DNA of 64,000 nt, from the NCBI GenBank assembly GCA_002077065.1, contig NAJO01000013.1:434001-498000 (forward strand), given 5' to 3'. Every line of letters begins with the position of its first letter. The stretch's first letter is position 1. Source of the stretch: Cryoendolithus antarcticus (taxonomy: Eukaryota > Ascomycota > Dothideomycetes > Cladosporiales > Cladosporiaceae). The position numbers and the translations under genes are program-made. Positions 43,103 through 54,022 of the stretch are shown here, in pieces. Below the pieces are notes generated by a model. It saw only the letters and a list, made by a program, of their open reading frames with translations, searched no databases and had not been told where the DNA came from.

Positions 43103-44718
43103 ATGGCTGAAGGCACGCCATCAGGTGCGTCCGGGCTAGACGTAGGTTCCCCACACGATCTCATGCGTCAAGTACAGAAGCTCACGCGGTACAGATCTTC
43201 GCAGCCCTTCGTACCCCAATAGACCCCACTGTCCTCGCGCAACGCGCTCAAGACCTCGATCGTCGACTGCAACACCTTGCCGAAACATCACAGACGCGGC
43301 AGACCGAGCTGCTCGCCCAGAATGCCTCGAAGCCGATCACGATATCGTCTGTTCAGGTGCTAGGCGCACCGCATACCCGTCGCGGGTTTCTGGAGCGTAT
43401 CTTTGAGCCTGTGCTGGCGAGGAATGGGGATGGGGACTACACTCTACAGGAAGCGTTGGGAGAGATGGGGAGTGCGGTGAGGAGGCTGGAGAAGTTGGAT
43501 GTCTTCACGCCGCCTATAAGTATTTATATCGACACTGCTGAGCCCACCAGCCCCTCTACGACACCCACAGATCACGCTGTCTTCATCTCTGCGCGGGAAA
43601 GGGGGCGATACACGATCAAGACTGGCACTGAAGCCGGCAGCTCCGAGGGCTCCGCATACCTGAACGTCATACTGCGGAACCTCTTCGGCGGCGCAGAAAG
43701 CTTGAACGTCAATGGCTCCCTCGGCACACGGACCCGAAGCGCCTACAGCGCCGTCTTCTCCTCACCCGTCCTCTCAGACCCAGATCTGCAAGTCCAAATC
43801 GGAGGCGTAGCAAGCAGTACACTCAAACCCTGGGCGTCGCACGAGGAAGTGCTGAAAGGCGGGGATATCAAGCTCCTCTGGCGCGACGCGGTCGGAGCAA
43901 GGAATGAGCTAGGCTATAGAGGGTTCTGGCGACAGGTCACGGGTTTGGCGGAGAATGCTTCGGGGAGTGTGAGAGGGGATGCGGGAGATAGCTTCAAGAG
44001 CTCTATTGCGCATACGTGGACGAGGGATACGAGGGATGTGCCTATGATGCCTTCACGCGGGACACTGTTGAAGACTGTCACTGAGGTTGCTGGGCTGGGG
44101 CCGTTGGCGGGCGATGTGGCTTTTGGGAAAGTGGAGCTAGAGTCTCAGGCTGCTGTCCCTGTGCCGCTGCCGGGCGTGGAGGGCGATAGCGGAGTATCTT
44201 TCACGGCCGGGCTGAGGGGGGGCGTGCTGTATCCTCTTATGCTTGGCGGGCAGTCTGGGCCGGCGCATAGCAGGATAAATGACCGGTTTCAACTCGGCGG
44301 ACCGACGGACGTACGAGGCTTCCGACTCAGCGGACTCGGGCCACGAGATGGCAACGACGCTTTAGGAGGCGACGTATACGCCGCTGGAGGCGCCTCGCTA
44401 CTCTTCCCGCTACCTCACTGGGGCAAGGAAACGCCTCTCCGCTTCCAAGCGTTCATCAACGGCGGACGGCTGCTAGCGCTCAAGGACTCGCGACGGGATA
44501 AAGAGGGAGTTGTGAGTCCACGCGAGGTGTCGAGTAGTGTCTCGGAAACCCTCCGAGAGCTCGGCAATGGGCTTCCGAGTGCAGCGGCGGGCGTGGGCCT
44601 GGTGTATGCGCATCCGGCGGCGAGGTTTGAGGTGAACTTTTCGCTGCCGCTTGTTATACGGAAGGGCGAGGAGGGGAGGAAGGGGTTTAGCTTTGGAGTA
44701 GGTCTGAGCTTCTTGTAA
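43103..44718 (+). CDS. SAM50: SAM50/TOB55, mitochondrial outer membrane beta-barrel assembly protein
   Basis: Omp85-family core of the sorting and assembly machinery, which inserts beta-barrel proteins into the mitochondrial outer membrane. Exons are 43103-43124 and 43178-44718, with a 53-nt GTGCGT...TACAG intron; 520 residues, as expected. The N-terminus is MAEGTPS|EAHAVQIFAALR, then an alpha-helical and POTRA-like part (PITISSVQVLGAPHTRRGFL, KLDVFTPPISIYID). The C-terminal barrel includes RYTIKTGTEAGSSEG, LNVILRNLFGGAES, and the family signature FQLGGPTDVRGFRLSGLGPR. It ends KGFSFGVGLSFL. No cleaved presequence is expected. A short first coding exon makes the gene appear to lack a start codon. 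Secure. Confidence 0.94.
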
Positions 44719-45443
44719 ATGCAGTGAAACGAAGCTGTAGATATAGATGTATGATAGAAAGCTTAGAGCCGAAGCGAATTGAGAAAACACTCCAGTCCCT
44801 GACAGCCACGATGAATTGCTCGTCACGTGCAGAGGTCTTGGCATTAAGTTCAACTTGATCATCAACCTCCACCTTCGTTCCTCCATCTTAACGTCACGTG
44901 TCGCACTTCACTGCACGATATGATCTCGCACTCGGCCTGCGCCCCAAGTGCCACTGCGTAACATGTGTCGACCGTTGCAGCGCGAGTCCGCGCCACTCGA
45001 CTCAGCGGCCACCTGCAGCCGTTCTCTGGCCTCTATCCAGCATCGTGACTGAGCGTGCTAACAATGCTACCTACAGGCAGAGCTCGGAAGCTGTGAAGTG
45101 TCTCTGCCTTTAATAATCTGGTCACTGACGTCGTCACTGAGCATGGCCAAGCAAGCGAACAATAGTCTGCAAACGGGAGATGGAACAAAGAACGCCTACA
45201 AGCGAACCCGATCGGCTCGATGGAACTGATCCCCAGACAGCAATACCTATAAGCAGTGCACTGATTTATCAGGATTACCGATGATATCACACCATGGACA
45301 TAATGCTCACACCACCAGAGGACAATGGGCGGTAGTCAGTTGTTGGTGCTCGCTTCTCCTACAGTCCTACATCATCTGCATTCCAGCGTCTCCGATCCGC
45401 ATAACCCTCGCACGTGTCGATATCCTCGCCATTTTCAGCGATC
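44719..45443. other. intergenic region, no gene seen
   Basis: 725 bp between two plus-strand genes. Only short unsupported frames. Confidence 0.5.
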
Positions 45444-46583
45444 ATGTCGTCAAATACGAAGCAGCTTCACTGGACACAGCGAATTGCTTTGGTACGGCAT
45501 AATTTGCATGCTCCCAGCCGCAGCGGGGACTTTACCTTCTTCAAGGCACTGCAGGCTGCGAGTATGATCGACGGCACAAATCATGTCGCCACGCTTTCTG
45601 CAGAACTGGGCGACGATGCGGACATCCTCCTGGCCGCCATGGACAATCTGAACGCAGGCTTGGCGTACGTGCATCAAGATGCTTTCCAGAACGTCTACGA
45701 TGGCGTCAAGGGCTCGCTAGCAAGCCCAGATGACAGCCATGACAAGATGGAAACCACCCTGGCCAAGCTATACGTCGACATTACGATGCAGCGCAACATG
45801 GCTGATATGGCCATCAACAAGATGTCCAATTCCGCAGTCGCCCTGATCAATCAACAACCCGAGCGAGTCCAGGAACAGATAGCAAACGTGTGGATCACCG
45901 GCCTCACCCTCATAGCCGACTGTGTCCAAGTCTCCCTTCAACGAATGCAGACCCTCGACAGCAAGATTGACGACTTCATCCGCCTTGAAGAAAGCTCCTC
46001 CGTAGTCAAATCCTCAATCGTCTCCGCAGTCGCAGGGCTCCGTGGTATCTTCTCCCTAATGGACACAAATTCTACCCCTGAATCGCCAGGGAGCTCCGGC
46101 AACTCCCCACGCAGCAACTCCATAGCCTCTGCCGGCGCCTCCGTGTTCCGCCGCATGTCCAACGTCTTCGCCCCCTCGGTTGCCGTCTCCTCCCGCAGTG
46201 CCAGCGTAGCCTCGAACAACAGCGCAGCGCACATGCGCAACGGCTCCGTCTCCAGCCTGCACAGCAACGGTACGCAACAGCAGCCCGTCTACCGCACACC
46301 GAATTATGTGCGCAACTCGGTTTCTGCAGGTTGTCCCACGGCGCTGCCGGCTGCATTCGCGGCGCCGAAGTTTTCGGAGCATGAGTGGGGGAAGAAGTTG
46401 AGTACTATTCCGCCTACGCCTGGTACGGCGCAGGAAGAGATGCTGGATCCGTTTGACACTAGGGATGTGCCTGAGGTGCCGAAGGTGCCGGAGCTGGTGC
46501 GGTTGGTGTCGTTGGAAGAGGGTAAGGGAGTGGGGCATGTGGGTGGTGGGATGGGGCAGGAGAGTCTGATGGGGATGGTGTGA
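45444..46583 (+). CDS. hypothetical helical protein with Ser-rich C-terminal half
   Basis: 379 residues from ATG 45444 (MSSNTKQLHWTQRIALVR); the frame opens upstream only from a GTG. Residues 1-195 appear all-helical (FKALQAASMIDGTNHVA, LINQQPERVQEQIANV, LQRMQTLDSKIDDFIRLEE). The rest is Ser/Asn/Pro-rich and disordered (SPGSSGNSPRSNS, FRRMSNVFAPSVAVS), with a late PPTPGTAQEEMLDPFDTRDV segment. No membrane segment or signal peptide. I do not recognise the family. Its codon use and lack of stops support a real gene. Confidence 0.7.
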   Translation: MSSNTKQLHWTQRIALVRHNLHAPSRSGDFTFFKALQAASMIDGTNHVATLSAELGDDADILLAAMDNLNAGLAYVHQDAFQNVYDGVKGSLASPDDSHDKMETTLAKLYVDITMQRNMADMAINKMSNSAVALINQQPERVQEQIANVWITGLTLIADCVQVSLQRMQTLDSKIDDFIRLEESSSVVKSSIVSAVAGLRGIFSLMDTNSTPESPGSSGNSPRSNSIASAGASVFRRMSNVFAPSVAVSSRSASVASNNSAAHMRNGSVSSLHSNGTQQQPVYRTPNYVRNSVSAGCPTALPAAFAAPKFSEHEWGKKLSTIPPTPGTAQEEMLDPFDTRDVPEVPKVPELVRLVSLEEGKGVGHVGGGMGQESLMGMV

Positions 46584-46809
46584 GGTATATGACGGGGAGG
46601 GAGCACACAAGTGCTGCGGTTATAGCATACTGATGCTGATGCGTTTGGTCATGAGGACGGTCTTGCACATACAGCAATGAGTACTTTGGATCAAGTAAGC
46701 CAATCAAGAATGTAATTGCCATCTCTAATGTAATCTACCAACCAACAACGTCTACCATGTACTCTAGCCCATTGATCATACGCATCCATCTCAACACTAA
46801 GGGCCAAGC

Positions 46810-47977
46810 TCAAGCGATCATCGTTGTCTGTACTACACCACCACTGGGCTTAGTCTTTCGCGGACCCGACGGTGGATCTATCCACACCCCGTTGTCGGGA
46901 CTCGCGGCATCCGTCGGCTTGTACCCAGTAGCACCCGGGCAAGGGTCTGGGAGCTGAGTCGTCTCGTAGATTCGATTGTGCTCCTGCATCTGCTCGAAGG
47001 TAATGCCATGCCCGGCGTGACATTGCAGAGCCTCCTGCTGCTGCCACAGTGGGTCCTTCAAGCGCGCCATGATACAATCCACGCACTTCTGCTGGCCGGT
47101 ATTACAGCCGTCCGTACTACTCATCTTACCAAGTACGTAGTTCTTGTCATCCATGCCCTTCAAGGCCATGCTGCCCTTGTCATCCAGCTTCCAGCATTTG
47201 CTGATGCGATGATCAGAGGGGCAGCCGTCTCCGCACTCTGCGCTCGACATGCCTTGGTGCATAATGTCGCCCAGGACGTCGGAAATGCAGTGCTTCATCT
47301 GGCCGGAGTGCTTTTGCGCGTGGGGCGTAAAGAAGCTCGCGCGGAACATCGTGTCGTTGTACAGCGTGAGAGGCTGACCATAAGAGTTCAGGTGGAGTAT
47401 GCCAGTCTTGTTGTCGGCCACAAATCCGTAATGCTCAACCTGGGAGTCTATTAGTGGGCTGTCGACCACTAGAATATGTGAGAGAGAACAGAGACTCACC
47501 ATGCGATTGACATGATACCCTGGAATCTTTCCACATGTCTCCAGAGCCTTCAGCAGATGGATGACGGGCACCTCTGGGTTTCTCGCTTTGTCTTCGTCGT
47601 CAACGTACCATGGCACGTGCGACCTGAACATAATAATCAGCCAATCGTCCACTCGAGCTACGGGAGCTCTCACACGTACCACCGGTCATTACCAGTCACT
47701 ACCCACCCATATTTACCGTCCGCTTTGTCCGGGATCTCGGTCACGTTCCACACATACGACTTGTCGTCCGACATCTTGCGGTACTGGCAGTAGGCTTTGG
47801 AATGGGGCTGCGGAAGATCAGCTGGAAGTTTCTAGGAAAGTCGCTTGCACAGCAAAAGCCTACCGATACGGCTGTAGGCATGTGGTAGACACATGTAGAG
47901 GTTGACTTGTGCTTCTTGTCGTTCACAAGACTGACGGAGAGCGAGAAGAAGACCGCCAACAACGTAGCCCACTTCAT
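46810..47977 (-). CDS. secreted cysteine-containing protein, effector-like (paralogue A)
   Basis: Unknown secreted protein. Exons are 47864-47977, 47680-47807, 47500-47623 and 46810-47439 (introns 56, 56 and 60 nt, phases 0, 2, 0); 331 residues. It begins MKWATLLAVFFSLSVSLV, a clear signal peptide. The mature part carries KKHKSTSTCVYHMPTAVS, KYGWVVTGNDRWSHVPWYV, and a cysteine-rich C-terminal half with at least ten Cys (SAECGDGC, QQKCVDC, LQCHAGHG). That half also has HGITFEQMQEHNRIYETT followed by DPCPG. No transmembrane segment or GPI signal was found. It is a duplicate of the gene at 49096-50085: same intron phases, same order of motifs. A host- or environment-facing role is an inference from secretion, cysteines and duplication. 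Confidence 0.85.
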
Positions 47978-49095
47978 GATGACGCTTGGAGATCTGTGTT
48001 CCGTGAGACTGAAAGGATTGTAGTACGAAGAGCTGACAGTAGTATGGTGAAAGATTGTTGATGAGAAGTAGGAAATAGTGGAGGAAATGGCGGTCGTAAT
48101 ATACGTACATTGGAGAGAGAGCTAGGTGAGCTGCTGCAATTGGCTCTCCTTATCATGCTCTATCAAAGGTCACATCGAAGAGGTTCTGCGCAGGATTGAG
48201 CTAGCTTGCTGGTCATCCTGAGTGCAGTAGACGCGAGGACATCAGGCAGATGTAGTGTGCACTTAGCTCTCAAGATGCAAAGCGGTCACGCCCATAACAT
48301 GCAGCAATAGACATGCCGGCGTCGAGTCGAATTAAGCTTCCACAATTGGTCGGTTCACCTAGCAGTATGATCATGCTAGCGAGAGGTGGGGATCGTTGCG
48401 GGCGTACTCTGGTGTGCGTTCTGCTGAGTACATCAGAGTGAATGCACTCGTGAACATCGCAATACGATCGGGCAGCTTCTGAGAAGCGCATGGCCCTCGT
48501 AACACTACCTTACATCAGGTAGCGCAGTGATGTTACGTCGTCTTTGCTGCTTGATCTACTCCACGGCGTGCGTAGCCAACGCAGCAATGCGATTCTTTCT
48601 CATCAACACTTTGGTTACCGCGGACGTGTTCGCGTGGTGTTGCTCAAGGAGCGAATGAAAGGGCCCAGGAGTACCGCTGTTCGTACTGCGCCCATTTTCA
48701 ACGGCGTTCTGAACCATCGTGCGTTCATCGTGGAAGTGGGATCTGTCGGTTATGTCGATGGGGTTTGGACGGAATGATGAGGTGACAAAATGCCAAGGCC
48801 GGTTTCACGTCAGGCGACAAGGGTTGCGGACGATATATGAGATGATCGGGAAACTCTTCAGCAAGTGGAAGATGTTCTGTTCATCTCCTTGTATGAGCTC
48901 GACTTGCTCTCGTACATTGCGCCTTTGTCTCATGTTCGCAGTATTGAGTACCAATCTGACCGCACGCCTCGTCACTCCGCAGGCTCGTCACAGACGCGGC
49001 TACCTTTCAGCCCTACCAACCACGCATCACCCTGCTAGCACTCATTGCCGAGCTGCTCACTTCATCATCACTCAAAACCGATCCCTCACTCATCA
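47978..49095. other. intergenic region between the two secreted paralogues
   Basis: 1.1 kb with only weak short frames on both strands. It should contain the promoter of paralogue A; nothing else could be supported. Confidence 0.45.
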
Positions 49096-50085
49096 TCACT
49101 TCCCCTTCACCATCGTGACAAAGCCAGTGGGTCTAGGCGCAGCAGTCGAAGGGCAAGGATCCGGCACCACAGTCGTCTCGTATACATGGTTGTGGTCGCG
49201 AATCTGCTCCAAAGTAAGGCCGTGCGCGTGCTCACACTCTATGCCCGCGTGCTGCGTAAGGAGAGGGTCGTGCAGTCGCTTCTTGCCACAAGTCATGCTG
49301 AACCCAGCATTGCACTGATTCCCCTTGCTACCATGCCGATACTCCTTCTTCACCCTGAGCAAGCCGTCTTCTGGATCAATTTCGTAGCATTTGAGGAGTT
49401 TCTCGTCTGATATGCCTTCGCAGGGTTTGGTTTTCATTTCTCCATGGAGCAAGCCCGAAAGCACCCTGCTGATGCACTTTTTCTCTGAGGCGTCGTCGGA
49501 GTCGTGATGCTCTGTGAAGAAAGTGGCGTTCCAGATCACGTCGCTGTATTCCTTGCTAGCGCCCCAGTGCTCCGCCTGTCGGCTCGTCAGTAGATGCCAC
49601 TATCGGGGCGGGAAGTAGGCATTGCTAGGACTTACTATGGCACTTGACTGGAAACCTGCGAACGGCGTGCACTTGGCTAGCTCTTCCTGCAGGCGTATGG
49701 CGATCTGATAGTTCGGATCATCCTTGAAGACGCGCCTGACGGGTATTAGCATGTCGATGATCACGGATCTGCATCAATGGTAGCATGCGGACATACCAAA
49801 GCTCGTTCCCGACGATATGCCACCACCATCGCACAGTGTCTCCGGCGTCGGGTGGTGCTTCCCAGTCCTTCTTGTGTAGTTTGCGATAGAAGCAGCCTCC
49901 CTTCGGTCGTGGCTGTCCACTGTTAGTCGCGATGTATTGTTTCCGCAAGAGCTGACTGCACTTACCGGTACTGCCGTCGGAGCGGGATGATTGACACACT
50001 GACTCGTAGATGTATGGTGCCCGCCCTTGACTAAAATAGCAGCCAACCCCATGATCAACAGTGGGACCGTTGCGAAGCACTTCAT
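49096..50085 (-). CDS. secreted cysteine-containing protein, effector-like (paralogue B)
   Basis: Exons are 49966-50085, 49797-49912, 49636-49735 and 49096-49575 (introns 53, 61 and 60 nt, phases 0, 2, 0); 271 residues. Signal peptide MKCFATVPLLIMGLAAILVK, then HHTSTSQCVNHPAPTAVP, aligned with KHKSTSTCVYHMPTAVS of paralogue A. Further matches: WWWHIVGNELW against YGWVVTGNDRW; AEHWGASKEYSDVIWNATFF against EHYGFVAD...NDTMFRASFF; HGLTLEQIRDHNHVYETTVV then DPCP at the C-terminus. Paralogue A has a Gly/Pro-rich C-terminal extension that B lacks. At least eight cysteines are kept, mostly as spaced pairs. Function unknown. The conserved tail motif LEQ(I/M)xxHNxxYETT may mark a family. Confidence 0.85.
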
Positions 50086-50759
50086 GTTGGCGGCTGGTCT
50101 TGCTTTGTGTATTGTAAAGTGGTTGCTTTGTTGTGGTGAGGGAATTGCCTTGTTGCTGTAAGAGGATCGTACTGTGCGTGATAGAGAAAGTATAGAGAGC
50201 ATGAAAGGACCTTGCGGACTCACAGCGCACATCGCTCATATATATGACTTACGGGCATTTCGAGGACGCTTTCTTTCGATGTGTCCTCAACACTAGAGAG
50301 TGTCCTCAGCAAATGATTGCACCATTACAAGTTGCGTAATCAACTTTGTCGGTGGCTCCCGCTACTATGTTCGCCATCTTATTGACCTCGAGGGAGGTCT
50401 GATTGTTCATGAGATTTGGCAGCAGTGATGAGATGTCCACTCCTTCAAGAGGTTGCACGCTCTTGCGGTGCGAACAGTGCGCCCTTGTCAGTATTGCGCC
50501 ACATTCCGTGCTCTAGAGAACGCCAAATATTAACTTGCCTTGGGGTATTGGATGGTGATATACTGTCACAGCGGCGCCGATAATTGGGAAAGAAAGGTTT
50601 ATGAATAGGAGGAAGGCTTTCGGAGGAAGGGAGGTCTTGGCAATCCAGATCGGCTCCACTTCGACACTTCATCGTCCGACTATCAAAGCGTCCAGGACAC
50701 CATAGGTACCTTCAATACTGAGGTTCCAATCGAGCAGCTGAACGACCGAATCATCCAAG
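50086..50759. other. divergent intergenic region
   Basis: 674 bp between secreted paralogue B (minus) and HRI1 (plus). No gene seen; presumably both promoters. Confidence 0.5.
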
Positions 50760-51503
50760 ATGGACAACTCCAACATCTCAGTCCGCACATTGCTTCAGTA
50801 CCCGCCAGCTCCGTCCTCTGAACCAACTTCCACCGTAGTCCTCACGCTCAACTCCCGTCAATTCATTGACCTTAGATTTGCCAAAGCTCAGTCCCCAGCC
50901 TCAACTCCCAACGCATCACCGCCAGTCCTGAAAGATCTTAGCTGGGGTTTCGCCGGCCACCAGACGATCTCCACACTAGGCGACGAAGCTATTCCCGGAA
51001 GCTACGAGTCTACTTGGCATCATTGGGTGTCTTCTACGACTAAAAATCCGCAATCTGAGCAGGATGTTGGCTTGATGCTGCCGCCAAACGCCGACGGTGT
51101 GGTCTTGGAGAAAGGCTCTTCTACTGATCCCGTGACTGGGGAGTCAAGGAAGTATGTGGAGGGGTGGAAGGATGTGGATCTCAAGGCGACTAATGATCGA
51201 GGGGAGAAGCTGAGCTTTCTGTTCAGAGCTGAGGACTCGGCCAAGGAAGTGCGCGGTGTGGTGATTGTGCTAGGGGGGTACATGCAGGCGCTGCTTCGGG
51301 AGGGCGACCGCGTCGCGGCTGAGAGATGGGAGAGGGGCACGAGAGGCCATTGGCAGCGTGTTGCGCAAACAGGAGATTTGCACCTGCCCTGTGAAGACGT
51401 CATCAAGGTGTTGCAGTCTGGCGGGACGTTCAAGAAAGATCGGGAGCTCGAGGGTTCAGGCGTGGAATGGATGTGCGAGGAGGCTGTTGTGCTTGGTTTG
51501 TAG
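50760..51503 (+). CDS. HRI1: HRI1 family protein
   Basis: 247 residues, single exon, ATG at 50760 (MDNSNISVRTLLQYPPAP). The length and pattern match the fungal HRI1 family, whose yeast member (244 residues) has two lipocalin-like barrel halves and was linked to Hrr25 and Sec72; its biochemical role is unknown. Recognisable blocks: EPTSTVVLTLNSRQFIDLRF, LSWGFAGHQTIS, STWHHWVSST, EGWKDVDL, VRGVVIVLGGYMQALLREGD and HWQRVAQTGDLHLPCEDVI. Its stop is only 12 bp from that of the opposing YIP1 gene, so the 3' UTRs must overlap. The family call is from remembered motifs. Confidence 0.85.
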   Translation: MDNSNISVRTLLQYPPAPSSEPTSTVVLTLNSRQFIDLRFAKAQSPASTPNASPPVLKDLSWGFAGHQTISTLGDEAIPGSYESTWHHWVSSTTKNPQSEQDVGLMLPPNADGVVLEKGSSTDPVTGESRKYVEGWKDVDLKATNDRGEKLSFLFRAEDSAKEVRGVVIVLGGYMQALLREGDRVAAERWERGTRGHWQRVAQTGDLHLPCEDVIKVLQSGGTFKKDRELEGSGVEWMCEEAVVLGL

Positions 51504-51514
51504 CGACAAGGCTG

Positions 51515-52552
51515 CTATGGAGTGGCTTTCATGGCTTCTAGCCTCCCGGTCCCGCGACTGCTGAAGATCGCCATTATGCCGAAGCCGACGTAGAATAGTG
51601 CTAGGGGGTATGCCACCAAGCCTCGCATGTCTGTCATGCGGCCGACGGTGCAGAACATGCCCGAGCTCGAGTATGTACACCACGAGATCGCTAGACTGAC
51701 GATCACATATCCTGCGAGCGAGTCTAGTGGTAATACCACTCCGATCAGCGATGCAAACACCAGTGGAAGGAGACAGTACCCGAGTACTGATGAGGAGCGG
51801 CCGATCGTGAGGGTTGACGAGAGCTGTGCAGAGCCGTACGCACTGCTGTGAGCGTCTTGCGCTTGGTTCATCTCGTCTCGTGACAGGGGTGGAGACATCA
51901 TCGAGAAGATGAGGTTTAGGGCGAGGGCTCCGAGGACTGCAAGCCCGCAGACATAACCGAACCAAAGTTTGCCGGACTGCAGGACGTCAGTGAGGTCCCC
52001 TTCATTGTCAAGAGATCATACGTACAAGCAACAGGAACGTGCCGAAGAGCACGCAGAACAAGAACGGTCCTGCCAAATCTGCATCGTCCATAATGTGTTG
52101 GTCCATGCGTGCCACAGGATTAAGGACTGTGAGCGTCTACGCCCGAGTCAGTATACCACCTTTCCTCGCATTCGTACTTTACTCACCTTCGTCTGTATGT
52201 GCACGAAGTTCACCCCCAGCTCCTCCAATAGCGGCGGTTCTCCCTCATATCCCTCTGTGCCAAATGCCGCCAGCCATCCCGTTCTCAGTCCTCCCTGCCC
52301 AGTACCCATCTGTCCACTGACCCCTGCCTGCCCAGGAAAAGCTCCGAAGCCGTAGTTCGCTGACGAGGAAGCGTAGCCCGACGAAGGATAGGACTGTGAT
52401 TGTGCTGAGTTGGGGTACTGAGCCTGGAAAGGCGTGCTATGGCCTGAGACTGGATTTTGAGGATATGAGGATTGGTAGAAGTTAAGATTATTTTGAGCGG
52501 TATTGTAGGGAGGTTGATTGGGATCGGGAGGTTGGTAGCCGTAGTTCGCCAT
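51515..52552 (-). CDS. YIP1: YIP1-family Golgi membrane protein
   Basis: Multi-spanning protein of ER-to-Golgi vesicles that binds Ypt/Rab GTPases. Exons are 52187-52552, 52026-52136 and 51515-51976 (introns 50 and 49 nt); 312 residues. The N-terminal 90 residues are Tyr/Gln/Ser/Pro-rich (NYGYQPPDPNQPPYN). The conserved core begins GWLAAFGTEGYEGEPPLLEE and HIQTK|TLTVLNPVARMDQHIMDD, and DLAGPFLFCVLFGTFLLLV is the first membrane helix. Four more hydrophobic helices follow (LWFGYVCGLAVLGALALNLI, VLGYCLLPLVFASLIGVVL, AGYVIVSLAISWCTYSSS, LVAYPLALFYVGFGIMAIF). It is tail-to-tail with HRI1. Secure. Confidence 0.94.
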
Positions 52553-54022
52553 AGTGGGAATCGAGCGTAGTCGTGATCAGAAGAAGAGGACAGTCGGTTT
52601 CTAAACCGTGCAATCGAAGGCAGTGGGACAGATTTCGGGCCTCACTGATCAGGCTGTATGAAATGACTGTGATCAAGCTTAATGGCGAATCGTGACAGCT
52701 GTATTTCCAAATCGCACTTTCAATATAATGTTTGCTGTTTTACAGCTGTCTCTACAGTGAGCAGGTGCAATTCAACAGAGATCGTCCCTAATTGGATGGG
52801 TACAGCCGGTGCTAGTAACCTGACAGCCAAGGTGTCCTCCTCACTCCAGAGTGCATCAGAAGCAGCATGTGCTATCTGTCCTCCTCACTTGTCCACATGA
52901 TCACATGGATCGCGATTTTCTTCTCAGTTCGCGCAGCTCTTGCTGCAAATTGAACTGGGACATACTGCGTCCTTAGAACGCATATGCATGCGCGTATTGA
53001 CATAAGGTATGTTCCGCAATTGCAGATGCGGTGACCTCGGCGTACGCGCAATTTGATCAACACGCGTTCGAGTACGGCGTGTTCTCGCCGGCCGAGCAAC
53101 GACGCTATACCTTCGCCGACGATGTCATCAAAGTGTCTTTCGTCTAAATCTAGGATATCCTCAGCACGACATCGCCTTCACCAAATGATCACGTGCGCAG
53201 TACACAGACTTGTCAGGGTTCGCGCCGCTCGGTGGTCCAACCCTACTCATTCCCAAACGCGCTAAAAAACCCCAGTCTTACTTGTAACTGGCTGGAGTGA
53301 CTGCACACCTTAGATTGAACTAATCACCACCCGGCCAGCGGATCATCACGAAACAACGAATTGATGTGCGTGCCCGCCTGATGCTGGCTGGCGATCATTT
53401 GTCGCCCTGCACATGCCGTGAGATGGCGGTGGGCTGGACCGCGCGGATGGTGGCAGCTTGTGCGATGGAGGCTTGACCTCTGGCTGGCTAGCACAAGGTA
53501 AGTCGGGTGGTATTGATGCTGTGCAAAGGTAGGTGTTCGTTCTTGCTTTCGCTTACGCTCGAGCCCATCACACGCCATCGCAGGATCTAGAAATCCATCT
53601 GCAAGTCGAGGCATAGTCCTCGTGTCTAACCCTGCACCCTAGCCACAGGTCCCGCCGGAGGGGATTGCTGACGCAGCGCTTGAGCGCATCCTTTCATCTT
53701 CTGCGACCAGGCTTGCTTCCACACCGTACAGTCGTGTTAGCTGACGCTGCGCGTGAGCACTCTGCATCCGACACGCTCGGCCGTGTCGTTCACTCCTTCG
53801 CATATTTGTCTATCTTTCACGACACGCGACATTCATCCCGATTGCCCGGCGTGGCCATTCAAGTAGACGAGGCGAGCGCCACATCAATCTCACGGCACTA
53901 TATTGATATTCTCCCGCACTGTCTGGCTTCTCGTGGTGCATACCGCTACTACAGCTCGCTCATGTAAGGCTCGCGCGGGTCGTGAACCTCGCGATTGCAT
54001 ATAAGGAGTGCTGCACATCATC
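52553..54022. other. 1.5-kb region without confident genes
   Basis: Upstream region of YIP1 (minus) and of the next plus-strand gene. A 96-codon minus-strand frame from ATG 53614 (MPRLADGFLDPAM...DDPLAGW) contains a GTAAGC and several AG sites and could be a small spliced gene, but no family or clean intron could be supported. Confidence 0.4.

Noticed and set aside
48544..49410. Several 70-200-codon frames between and under the secreted paralogues
   Set aside because: They overlap the spliced paralogue B antisense or lie in intergenic DNA, without domain or splice support.
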